A program made the position numbers and the translations under genes. Of a stretch of 41,721 nt of DNA, positions 26,211-34,631 are shown piece by piece (position 1 is the first letter of the stretch; each line of letters starts with the position of its first letter). The stretch spans positions 1 to 41,721 of the forward strand of contig JAIOPT010000118.1 of assembly GCA_021413765.1 (NCBI GenBank), read 5' to 3'. Source of the DNA: Betaproteobacteria bacterium. GTDB taxonomy: Bacteria; Pseudomonadota; Gammaproteobacteria; Burkholderiales; Gallionellaceae. The notes below the pieces were generated by a model. That model had not been told where the DNA came from. It saw nothing but the letters and a program-made list of their open reading frames with translations, and did no database searches.

Positions 26211-26238
26211 ATGTTGGGGTAGCGACTAATATTTCAAG
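26211..26238 (-). promoter_or_regulatory. Sigma-32 (RpoH)-type heat-shock promoter of htpX
   Basis: On the minus strand, CTTGAAA (26238-26232) is followed by a 13-base spacer and CCCAACAT (26218-26211). This matches the RpoH -35 CTTGAAA exactly and the -10 CCCATnTA in most positions, with the expected spacing. It is 67 bases upstream of the htpX ATG. Confidence 0.75.
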
Positions 26239-26311
26239 GGGTGCACATCAATGCAAATTTACGATATAAATAGACTTAGCCGCAAACGAATAATTTCCAT
26301 AGGAGAATAAA

Positions 26312-26362
26312 ATGTCATTAGACATTAATAAAATTGTGCGCATAACATGCAAGAATTACTGA
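26312..26362 (+). CDS. 16-residue leader ORF ahead of the unknown membrane protein
   Basis: ATG 26312 has an excellent TAGGAG site seven to eight bases upstream. The frame codes for MSLDINKIVRITCKNY and stops at 26362. The start of the membrane protein (26347) lies within it in another frame and has no ribosome site of its own. The leader may therefore drive translation by termination-reinitiation. The first residues also resemble the N-terminus of GatC (MSL..xxV.RIA), so a gatC remnant is possible. Confidence 0.4.
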   Translation: MSLDINKIVRITCKNY

Positions 26363-27162
26363 ACCATCCCGCCGTGCAAGGTGGTCTCGCTCCTTTCGTC
26401 ATCGCGTTGATCGTGGCAGAGTTATTACAGCGCTTACGCTTAAGTGGTTTGGCTACTATTGCCGGGTTTGCTATCACTGTTTACTTGGTGAGTGATTTTG
26501 CCATTGAGCCACTCACCTCTGCGCGCAAAATCGTGCTGCTGGGCCTGCTCTCTGCACTGCTTGCTCTAACGCTACTACGGTTAAATTGGCGCCCGCTACG
26601 CTTGATGCTCGCAGTAGCGGGTGGTATCGCGACAGTGTGGATGGCGTTACGCATCCTGCAGCAGCAGGATATGACATCTATGTTGCTCTGGTCTGGCGGT
26701 TGCGCATTGTATGTGGGCTGGCTGATATTCTGGATGGATACATTGCATGCAGCGCCAGTGCGAGCAGGAAGTGCAGGCATGGCACTAGGACTGGGCACTG
26801 GGGGATCTGCATTGTTTGGTGCTTCTGCTCTGCTCGGCCAGTTTGGTTTAGCTCTGGGTGCGGCGGCAAGCGCGTATCTGCTGCTTCAAGCTGTAACTAA
26901 TAGCCGACTGCCATGCGGGCGTAGCTTTACCCTGCCATTATCATTCATCGCCGGATTGACAGGCTGCCTCGCAGTGCTGACAGCAAAGTTACCATGGTAT
27001 GCCTTACCTGTACTGGCCATAATTCCACTAGCTGCCAAAATTCCGATATCCGAAAAAATGAAGCTATGGTTGCAATCGCTATTGCTGTCTATTACTACCT
27101 TGTCCTGCACGGCAGGAGCACTATATCTAACTTGGCGCGTAGCAGGTGCACCACCGTTTTAA
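26347..27162 (+). CDS. Polytopic membrane protein of unknown function
   Basis: This 271-residue protein is strongly hydrophobic, with about eight to nine predicted membrane helices from residue 12 to 265 and short polar loops (for example RLRLSG, SARK and RLNWRPLR). There is a Gly/Ala-rich segment (GSAGMALGLGTGGSALFGASALLGQ) in the middle. I do not recognise a family. The ATG at 26347 has no ribosome site, and translation may depend on the short leader starting at 26312. Its stop is 17 bases from the convergent RND pump gene end. It could be a small transporter or membrane scaffold, but nothing in the sequence assigns it. Confidence 0.7.
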   Translation: MQELLNHPAVQGGLAPFVIALIVAELLQRLRLSGLATIAGFAITVYLVSDFAIEPLTSARKIVLLGLLSALLALTLLRLNWRPLRLMLAVAGGIATVWMALRILQQQDMTSMLLWSGGCALYVGWLIFWMDTLHAAPVRAGSAGMALGLGTGGSALFGASALLGQFGLALGAAASAYLLLQAVTNSRLPCGRSFTLPLSFIAGLTGCLAVLTAKLPWYALPVLAIIPLAAKIPISEKMKLWLQSLLLSITTLSCTAGALYLTWRVAGAPPF

Positions 27163-27178
27163 TCGGGATATCTCTGAG

Positions 27179-30100
27179 CTATAAATCAGGGGATTTTTTG
27201 GTGGAACTGGTTTCTTCAGCGAATACGGAGAACAGCAAAGGCAGTAATAGCAAGGTGAACAGGGTAGCGGAAACAATCCCGCCAACAATAACCACGGCGA
27301 ATGGGCGCTGTGTTTCCGAGCCTATGCCATGAGAAAGTGCTGCGGGTAATAGACCGATACCGGCCATCAGCGCGGTCATCAGGATAGGGCGTAGGCGTGC
27401 CACCGCACCTTCCAGCACACTCTCATGCATCTCTTTGCCATTACGTAAGCCTTCCATGAATTGTTCAACCATGATCACACCGTTTTGAACTGAGATACCT
27501 GCCACGGCAATGAATCCGACGGCGGCCGAAACCGATAAGTGTAGCCCGGCCAATCCAAGCCCGGCAATGCCACCGATCAATGTGAAAGGCACCATTAAGA
27601 TTACCAAAAGCGCTTTACGCATGGAGCGAAATGCCCAGAACAACAGTATAAAAATCATCAATACTGACAACGGTACGATGATTTTAAGGCGTTTGATAGC
27701 ACGCTGCTGATTTTCAAATTGCCCGCCCCAAGACATGCTGTAGCCAGGCGGAAGCTTCACCTGTGCATTCACCTTTTCCATCGCTTCGGCAACAAAGCTG
27801 CCTTGGTCGCGTCCAAGCAAATTGGCTTTTACAGCGACTAATCGCCCGCCTGCTTCACGACCGACACGAGCTGCTCCCTGCCGCACTGCAACTTCGGCAA
27901 TTGAGCCCAAGGGCAAAGTTCCCCCAGTAGGTAATGATATCGGTAAATCGGCAAGGTCATCTACCGCGTCCCGATATGGCTTGTCCAGACGCAGAGTCAC
28001 ATCGAAACGCCGACTGTCTTCGTAAAAAACGTTGACTGTGCTGCCTGCCATTGCGATTTTTATGGTGTTATTCACGTCATTGACATTGATGCCATAACGC
28101 GCCATCCGATTTCTGTCGAGCGTAATATTTAATTCGGTTTGCCCGCCAACTTTAATTGCAGCTACGTCAGCCGCTCCACGAATTCCATTGAGAATATGGG
28201 CGACTTGTTCAGATTTATCTTCAAGAATTTCCAGATCGGAGCCAAAAATCTTTACCGAGATTTCGCCCTTTACACCAGACAGCGCTTCTTCCACATTGTC
28301 TTGAATGACTTGCGAAAAATTCATAGGTACGCCGGGAATGGTGCGAATTTTTTTGGTCATGTCCGCAATTAATGCTTCTTTGTCGGCGAAATGCCATATG
28401 TCATGCGGGTTGAGATCGGCCATAATTTCCAGATTATTCGGCCCCTTCGGATCGGTACCATCGTCAGGGCGACCAACTTGAGTGGCGACATTATTTACCT
28501 CGGGATAAGACTTCAAAATAGCACGTACTTGACGTTCGACATCCTTGGTTTTATCTAGTGCGGTTGCGGGTGGTAGGCTGATAGTCAGCCAAATGTTGCC
28601 TTCGTCCAGCTTGGGTAGAAATTCGCTACCAAGTAAAGGAACTGCCATGAGTGTAATAGCTAGCACACAGGTAGAAGCTGCTACGATGCTTTTACGACGA
28701 TTACCTGCCCACAGCAGCAAGTTACGATAGTGCTCTTGCAGCTTGTACATCCAGTCACTGTGTTTTTCAGCAAGATCTTTGTTTCTTACCGCGTAGCTCA
28801 ATAATGTAGGCAATAATGTCAGTGTCAACAAAATTGCACCTATAAGGGCGAAAGTCAGGGTAAGAGCTACGGGCGTAAATATCTTACCCTCTACGCGCTG
28901 GAAAGTGAAAATAGGCAAAAAAGCCAATATAATTATTGCCTTGGAAAACAAGATGGGATGCCCCATCTCAATGCTGGTTTGCTTTATGAGATGTATACGC
29001 CAGCCATAAGTTTGATGCTGCGGCAATGCATCCGCCTTCGCTAAAGCGAGTTTGACCATTAAAGCTTCGATCAGAACTACCGCACTATCAATTATGATTC
29101 CGAAATCCACCGCACCAAGCGAAATCAAGTTGGCTGACACGCCTCCGTGATCAAGCAGAATAAATGCAACCAGCATTGCCAGCGGAATAATCGCCGCTAC
29201 GGCAAGCGCCGCATACCAGTTGCGCAGAAATAATATCAGGATGGCTATAACTAATATCGCGCCAACTATCAGATTTTCGCTCACAGTGCGAACTGCATGG
29301 CGAACCAAGACAGTTCTGTCATAGTAAGGAACGATTTTAACTCCCGGGGGCAATTTAGGTGTAAGTTCTGCAATGCGAATTTTGAGCGCTTCCACGATCC
29401 TGCTGGAATTTTGCCCTTTGGTCATCTGCACAATACCTTGCACTACATTGTCGTAATCGTTAAATGCCACAATACCGGAGCGTGGCCGATCACCGATGGC
29501 TACTTCGCCAACATCACTAACCAAAACAGTTTTGCCATCTTTTGCCGTAATCACTACACGCGCAATATCACCTGTAGTCTTAAACAATCCGATGCTGCGC
29601 ACCACCAGTGCCTCGTCACCTCGCTTCAATACACCGCCACCACCATTGTTACTATTGTTACTAAGAGCTTGTGCTACCTGATCGAGGGTTACATTGAATT
29701 TGCGCAAAAGAAAGGGATTGATGCGAATTTGATATTCTTTTACCGTGCCGCCAAAACTGACTACATCTGCCACACCTGAAACTTGACGTAGCGCGGGGCG
29801 TAGCACCCAGTCCTGTAGTGCGCGTACTTCGTTTGGCGGCATATCTTTAGGTACTTCCAACACATAGCGATACACTTCGCCAACTGCATTCGTGAGTGGT
29901 GCCAGGCTAGGTTGCACATTAGGAGGCAGGCTGACATTCTGTAATTTTTCCAGCACTTGTTGGCGTGCAAAATAATCGTCGGTGCGGTCAGAGAAAGTGA
30001 GTGTGATCACTGACAAGCCAGTAATGGATACAGAACGCAATTGGGTCATGCGTATAACACCGCTCATTTCGAGCTCAATCGGTAACGTTATATTGCGCTC

Positions 30101-30283
30101 TACCTCCTCTGGAGCTTGCCCCAAAGCTTGGGTGACAATCTGCACCTGGACATCCTGCACATCAGGAAACGCCACAATGGGCAGATTTTCAATGGCTTGC
30201 CAACCAGCAATGATCAATAGAAATGTACCCGCGAGCACAAACACGCGCTGTTGCAGTGCGAAGGTAATTAACTTCTCTAGCAT
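27179..30283 (-). CDS. HME-RND heavy-metal efflux pump (CzcA/CusA family)
   Basis: This 1034-residue inner-membrane proton antiporter has 12 membrane helices and two large periplasmic domains. It begins MLEKLITFALQQRV and includes NLPIVAFPDVQDVQVQI, NITLPIELEMSG and the TM4 proton-relay motif DFGIIIDSAVVLIEA. The DFG-x3-D form is on the Czc-like (divalent cation) side, unlike the CusA form with an AAIVMIEN pattern, so I infer zinc, cobalt, cadmium or nickel rather than copper. It is the third gene of its operon, 17 bases after the adaptor. No lesion is seen. The exact metal is not fixed by the sequence. Confidence 0.92.
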   Translation of the reverse strand: MLEKLITFALQQRVFVLAGTFLLIIAGWQAIENLPIVAFPDVQDVQVQIVTQALGQAPEEVERNITLPIELEMSGVIRMTQLRSVSITGLSVITLTFSDRTDDYFARQQVLEKLQNVSLPPNVQPSLAPLTNAVGEVYRYVLEVPKDMPPNEVRALQDWVLRPALRQVSGVADVVSFGGTVKEYQIRINPFLLRKFNVTLDQVAQALSNNSNNGGGGVLKRGDEALVVRSIGLFKTTGDIARVVITAKDGKTVLVSDVGEVAIGDRPRSGIVAFNDYDNVVQGIVQMTKGQNSSRIVEALKIRIAELTPKLPPGVKIVPYYDRTVLVRHAVRTVSENLIVGAILVIAILILFLRNWYAALAVAAIIPLAMLVAFILLDHGGVSANLISLGAVDFGIIIDSAVVLIEALMVKLALAKADALPQHQTYGWRIHLIKQTSIEMGHPILFSKAIIILAFLPIFTFQRVEGKIFTPVALTLTFALIGAILLTLTLLPTLLSYAVRNKDLAEKHSDWMYKLQEHYRNLLLWAGNRRKSIVAASTCVLAITLMAVPLLGSEFLPKLDEGNIWLTISLPPATALDKTKDVERQVRAILKSYPEVNNVATQVGRPDDGTDPKGPNNLEIMADLNPHDIWHFADKEALIADMTKKIRTIPGVPMNFSQVIQDNVEEALSGVKGEISVKIFGSDLEILEDKSEQVAHILNGIRGAADVAAIKVGGQTELNITLDRNRMARYGINVNDVNNTIKIAMAGSTVNVFYEDSRRFDVTLRLDKPYRDAVDDLADLPISLPTGGTLPLGSIAEVAVRQGAARVGREAGGRLVAVKANLLGRDQGSFVAEAMEKVNAQVKLPPGYSMSWGGQFENQQRAIKRLKIIVPLSVLMIFILLFWAFRSMRKALLVILMVPFTLIGGIAGLGLAGLHLSVSAAVGFIAVAGISVQNGVIMVEQFMEGLRNGKEMHESVLEGAVARLRPILMTALMAGIGLLPAALSHGIGSETQRPFAVVIVGGIVSATLFTLLLLPLLFSVFAEETSSTKKSPDL

Positions 30284-30300
30284 TTGATTAGAGCCGACAT

Positions 30301-31479
30301 TTAGTTATGAGCAGCAGCATCACTCGTTGTTCCGAGTTCAGAATTAAGTAACAATGCTCCGCTTGTGACTACGCGCTCGCCTGCCTGCAAGCCTTCTTTG
30401 ACATAGGCATATTCGCTTCCCTGCAGGCTTAGCGTAACCCGACGCCGTTGCAATACGCCGGGCGACTGCTCCACAAATATGTAACTGAACAAGCCTTGGG
30501 TGACTATGGATGCATTTGGTACGCGGGGTAACTTAGGTTTTCCATTTGCAATTGGGGTGACGCGTGCGAACATTTCCGGTTTTAGTTTGAGGTGTGAATT
30601 ATCCAATTCGCAGCGCACTTGTATACGTCGGGTAAGCGGATCCAATGCGCCACCGATAACAGTCACTTTACCTTGAAACACTTCACCAGGATAAGCATCT
30701 ACCTCAACAGAAACCAGATCGCCCAAGTTTATTTTATCGAGCTGTCTTTCGGGTAAATCTATCTGCGCCCACAGACGAAGTGGGTCAGTGATAACAAACA
30801 ATGGATTGACGGCATCCGTCCTTACCTCACTTCCGGCATTGACCTGTCGTTCGCTGATGACGCCAGCTATTGGTGCATGTAAAATGAATTGTCCTGATAA
30901 AGTGGGTACATCGGCATTCAAGTTTTTCATGCGTGCCTTGGCTCGCCGGGATTCTGCTTGTGCTTGTTGCCAATCAGCCGCGGCTGCCTCTACCTCCTTT
31001 CGAGCAATCCCCTTGATTTGATACAATTGCTTAGTACGTTCATAAGCTATTTGTTTACGTAACAGGTCTGCATTAGCCTTTACGTTATCGGCTATTGCAA
31101 TAGCGAAATCAGGTGAGTCCAGTACTAACAAGTGGTCACCTTTTTTTATTTTCATTCCTACTTCGACCGGTATTTTTACGACACGGCCGGCAAGCGGAGA
31201 AAAAACGCGAGCAGTGTGATTGTCATTGTAGGCAATATGCCCATTTAGCGGCTCCACCAAAGGTTCGGCAAACATTTCGACCGTTTTTATTTTCAAAAAA
31301 GACAACTGTGGTGCGTTTGCAGCAAACCGTAGCTGGTCAGAAGTCGTGTGGACTGAAGGTTTTTCTGGACTAGGCGTCAGATTGGGAGCGCGAAATTTAG
31401 ACCACCCCCAATAGCCTGCAACAACAGCCAAGAAAATGACCGCAAGGAGTAGGAAAATTTTTTTATCTCGTTTGATCAT
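30301..31479 (-). CDS. Periplasmic adaptor (membrane-fusion) protein of the RND pump
   Basis: This 392-residue protein starts with an N-terminal membrane segment (FLLLAVIFLAVVAGYWGWS). A barrel-sandwich domain follows (AYNDNHTARVFSPLAGRVVKIPVEVGMKIKKGDHLLVLDSP), then a coiled-coil hairpin (about residues 120-190, YERTKQLYQIKGIARKEVEAAAADWQQAQAE) and a beta-barrel and C-terminal domain. This is the CusB/CzcB type, but no long His/Met-rich N-terminal extension is visible. ATG 31479 overlaps the end of the outer-membrane gene by 17 bases. An ATG at 31494 is an alternative. It links pump and outer-membrane channel and may pass the metal. Confidence 0.9.
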   Translation of the reverse strand: MIKRDKKIFLLLAVIFLAVVAGYWGWSKFRAPNLTPSPEKPSVHTTSDQLRFAANAPQLSFLKIKTVEMFAEPLVEPLNGHIAYNDNHTARVFSPLAGRVVKIPVEVGMKIKKGDHLLVLDSPDFAIAIADNVKANADLLRKQIAYERTKQLYQIKGIARKEVEAAAADWQQAQAESRRAKARMKNLNADVPTLSGQFILHAPIAGVISERQVNAGSEVRTDAVNPLFVITDPLRLWAQIDLPERQLDKINLGDLVSVEVDAYPGEVFQGKVTVIGGALDPLTRRIQVRCELDNSHLKLKPEMFARVTPIANGKPKLPRVPNASIVTQGLFSYIFVEQSPGVLQRRRVTLSLQGSEYAYVKEGLQAGERVVTSGALLLNSELGTTSDAAAHN

Positions 31480-33166
31480 GGAACATATTCTCATTTGGTG
31501 AGGCAAGCGACGGGGTTAAATTAGTACCTACTTGCGGCGTCGGACGATTCCACCACCCCCCCCCGAGAGCTTGGTATAACGCTGCCGCATCGCCAAAGCG
31601 ATTGGTTTGAGCCTGAATCAGATTAATTAATGATTGCTGGTGATTTTGTTCTGCAATCACCACTATTTGATAACTGACATAGCCCAATTTGTATTGCTTG
31701 CGGGTGATCTCAGCTGTTAATTTCAAGGCTTGTTCAGACCGTATAGCAGCTTTCAAAAAATCGGCATCTGCCTGAATAGCATGAAGCGTGTCAGCCACAT
31801 TCTGGAATGCGGTAATCACCACATTTCGATAATCTGCACTGGCTTGAACCAGATGTTCTCTTGCGGCGCGTTCCTTAGCTTTTAATGTCCCGCCATCAAA
31901 CAATGTTTTAGAAATGCTTCCGACCAACGAAAAAAATGGGCCTCCTGACTGGAACATCCAATATGGAGTTGATGCCATTCCTCCAATTGCACCGGTCATT
32001 GAAAACTGCGGAAGTCGGCTGGCAATGGCCACGCCGACTTCCGCACTAGCTGAGTGTAATTGTTCTTGCGCGGCTCGTATATCGGGCCGCTGTTCAACAA
32101 GCTGTGATGGAAGGCTTATCGGAAGCTCCTGCGGTAACTGAAGAGAATCAAGCTCAAATTTTTCTGGCACATCTTCATTTGGCAAATTACCCGCTAGAGC
32201 GCGAATCAAATCGCGAGTTTGCTCGAGCTGCTTTTTCATGGGGATGAGCGCTTGCTCTGCCTGTGCCTTCACAGATTCTTGAGACGCAACATCAATCTCA
32301 GCAATAAATCCGAGCTTAAGCTGTTTGCGCATAACCTCAAGATTTTCATTATAAAAGTTGATAATTTTTTGCATCACTACTATTTGACCGCGTAGCGACG
32401 CTTCCTGCAAGGCAGCCGCTACTACATTTGAAGCGAGTGTGATATAGGTAGCTTCCAATTGAAAACGCTGCGCATTTAATTGGGCTTGAAGAGATTCGAT
32501 CTGCCGGCGGTTGCCACCAAACACATCAGGCACATAGCCAACCGTTAATTGCGCGATGTGATAGTTGTAATAGACTGGTCCAACAAATATTGGTCCAGCC
32601 GGGTTTGAAACGGTTTGAATGCTCCGACCATTACCCTGTAAGCCCAATGAGTTCCCGCCACTGTTACCACCAAGTTTGTTGCGAGACGGCGAATAACTGG
32701 CACCTATAGAGGGATAGAAAAAACCCTCTTGCGCAATAACGTTCTGCTGCGACTGACGCAACGCTGCTTGTGCAGACTGAATCGTCGGGTTGGCCTTAAA
32801 TGCTCGTTCAATTAATGAATTAATTTGCGGTGAATGAAACATCGTCCACCAATCAAAAGGAATAGCCGCTGTTGCATTATATTTTTGCAACTCTTCAGCT
32901 TGACCTGGTGCCACTGCAGTTTCTTGATGCAAGGGTTGAGGAACATAACTGGTAGCAAGAGGAGCTTCAGGTTTTTTGAAATCAGGACCCACAGCACAGC
33001 CATTCAGCAGTGCCGAAAACGCTAGCGCAACCCAGTAAAATGAGATCTTCGTCAAGAGTTTTCTAGTTGCTAGCTTAATTATTCTATGCTGCTTAATCGT
33101 CAAGGCTAGGCTGAAGTAAATGCAGTTGAATATGATGGTTAACAACAATTTTAATGTTCTAGGCAT
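31463..33166 (-). CDS. NodT/TolC-type outer-membrane efflux lipoprotein
   Basis: This 567-residue protein is the first gene of the pump operon. A lipobox LNGC near residue 57 is preceded by a second hydrophobic stretch (FYWVALAFSALL). The mature part has two TolC-like repeats with PFDWWTMFHSPQINSLIERAFKANPTIQSAQAALRQSQQN and LPISLPSQLVEQRPDIRAAQEQLHSA, the usual signature. The annotated ATG 33166 leaves about 38 extra N-terminal residues with another hydrophobic segment. A TTG at 33055 would give a normal lipoprotein signal peptide directly, but it has no clear ribosome site, so the start is uncertain. It forms the exit channel for the RND pump. Confidence 0.88.
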   Translation of the reverse strand: MPRTLKLLLTIIFNCIYFSLALTIKQHRIIKLATRKLLTKISFYWVALAFSALLNGCAVGPDFKKPEAPLATSYVPQPLHQETAVAPGQAEELQKYNATAAIPFDWWTMFHSPQINSLIERAFKANPTIQSAQAALRQSQQNVIAQEGFFYPSIGASYSPSRNKLGGNSGGNSLGLQGNGRSIQTVSNPAGPIFVGPVYYNYHIAQLTVGYVPDVFGGNRRQIESLQAQLNAQRFQLEATYITLASNVVAAALQEASLRGQIVVMQKIINFYNENLEVMRKQLKLGFIAEIDVASQESVKAQAEQALIPMKKQLEQTRDLIRALAGNLPNEDVPEKFELDSLQLPQELPISLPSQLVEQRPDIRAAQEQLHSASAEVGVAIASRLPQFSMTGAIGGMASTPYWMFQSGGPFFSLVGSISKTLFDGGTLKAKERAAREHLVQASADYRNVVITAFQNVADTLHAIQADADFLKAAIRSEQALKLTAEITRKQYKLGYVSYQIVVIAEQNHQQSLINLIQAQTNRFGDAAALYQALGGGWWNRPTPQVGTNLTPSLASPNENMFHDQTR

Positions 33167-33479
33167 TCCGAAGAAAATTAGATCAAGTCAAATTCACACA
33201 CGTAATATTTTTTTACTTAGACATTATAGTCCAAAGTACATTTTTCCTCTTTCCAAATTCATAGCCAATTAAAAGTTATAGATTGTACTGGACAGCTGCA
33301 CTCTTAAAATTAGAGCGCGCTATAGCTATTGATCATATGCATTTTCTCACATTACAGGTTGCACGCATTTACTTCCCTTCTCATTCAGCGAGTGAAATAC
33401 ACGGTAAAACCCGCTTTATTCGTCGTGTTGTGTTCTTTCAGATTGCTGATAATCGCTATGGTCAGTGGAGTAATAAATC
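33167..33479. other. Divergent intergenic region between RND efflux operon and flhB
   Basis: This stretch of 313 bases must hold the promoters of both the efflux operon (minus) and the flagellar operon (plus). On the minus strand a perfect -10 TATAAT lies at 33223-33228 without a good -35, which would suit an activator-dependent promoter. GGAG before the flhB ATG is the ribosome site. No gene and no clear sigma-54 or sigma-28 promoter was seen. Confidence 0.45.
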
Positions 33480-34631
33480 ATGGCAGACGACAGCGATCTC
33501 GAAAAAACGGAACAACCCTCACAACGGCGCCTGGATCAGGCCCGTGAAGAAGGTCAGGCTGCGCGTTCGCGCGAATTGTCTACTTTTACCGTGCTGTTTG
33601 CAGGTGGTGCTGGACTATGGCTGATGGGTTCCACGCTGTCTTCGCAACTTATCAAGGTGTTGCGTGACGGTCTCACTCTTGATACCACATTGGCTTTCAA
33701 TGCCGATTTATTATTGCCACGCTTGCACACGCTGTCGTTGGAAGTTCTAGTAACATTTCTACCTTATCTATTGTTGCTGCTTGTTACTGCCGCATTGTCC
33801 CCTCTCTTGCTTAATGGCTGGATATTTAGTTTGAAGCCACTACTACCAGACCTTTCAAAACTCAATCCAATCGCAGGCATAGGCCGCATGTTCTCGATTA
33901 ATAGCCTGGTCGAACTAGGCAAGGCTATTGCTAAATCACTGGTAGTAGGTGGAATAGGTGCGTGGACTATCTGGCACAACAAGGACTCAGTGATGATGTT
34001 GATAGCGGAACCGTTAATTGCTGCCTTGCCTCATCTAGGCTATCTGCTGTGGATGAGCTTCGTCACTATTATGGTTGGCATGTTTCTGATTGCGTCGGTG
34101 GATGTCCCCTTCCAGTTGTGGGAACACAATAAAAAATTGAAGATGACCAAGGAAGAGGTCCGTCAGGAAGCCAGAGAATCCGAGGGTGATCCGCAGGTCA
34201 AGGGGCGCATTCGCAGCATGCAGCGCGAAATGGCACGCCGCCGCATGATGGCGAACATTCCGACTGCCGACGTGGTGGTGACCAACCCTACACACTATGC
34301 CGTAGCATTAAGTTACAGCGAAAAGGGTATGGGCGCGCCTGTCGTGGTAGCCAAAGGCTCCCATCTGCTTGCTGCACGTATCCGCGAAATCGCCATAAAA
34401 AATAATGTGCCTATCCTTGAAGCGCCACCACTAGCGCGCGCCTTGCATAAGCATACCGAGTTGGGGCAGGCCATCCCCGAAGCGTTGTACAACGCCGTAG
34501 CAGAAGTCTTGGCCTATGTATATCAATTGCGCCTTTATCGCCAAGGGAGTGGTGTCATGCCGGATGCTCCACATGACTTGCCGGTTCCGCCACAACTTGA
34601 TCCCGCATCTGATGGGGAAGGATCTATATGA
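33480..34631 (+). CDS. flhB: Flagellar export switch protein FlhB
   Basis: This 383-residue protein has GGAG upstream of ATG 33480. Its N-terminus DDSDLEKTEQPSQRRLDQAREEGQAARSREL is characteristic. Four membrane helices lie in residues 30-215. The autocleavage motif NPTH is at residues 269-272 in ADVVVTNPTHYAVAL, the same place as in enterobacteria. The cytoplasmic domain switches export from hook to filament proteins. It is the first gene of the cluster and overlaps flhA by four bases (ATGA). Confidence 0.97.
   Translation: MADDSDLEKTEQPSQRRLDQAREEGQAARSRELSTFTVLFAGGAGLWLMGSTLSSQLIKVLRDGLTLDTTLAFNADLLLPRLHTLSLEVLVTFLPYLLLLLVTAALSPLLLNGWIFSLKPLLPDLSKLNPIAGIGRMFSINSLVELGKAIAKSLVVGGIGAWTIWHNKDSVMMLIAEPLIAALPHLGYLLWMSFVTIMVGMFLIASVDVPFQLWEHNKKLKMTKEEVRQEARESEGDPQVKGRIRSMQREMARRRMMANIPTADVVVTNPTHYAVALSYSEKGMGAPVVVAKGSHLLAARIREIAIKNNVPILEAPPLARALHKHTELGQAIPEALYNAVAEVLAYVYQLRLYRQGSGVMPDAPHDLPVPPQLDPASDGEGSI

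Noticed and set aside
29297-29779. 160-residue plus-strand frame inside the RND pump gene
   Set aside because: The pump frame on the other strand is strongly conserved, so this is an antisense shadow.
33283-33624. 113-residue plus-strand frame before and over the start of flhB
   Set aside because: It overlaps the conserved FlhB N-terminus in another frame and has no recognisable content.
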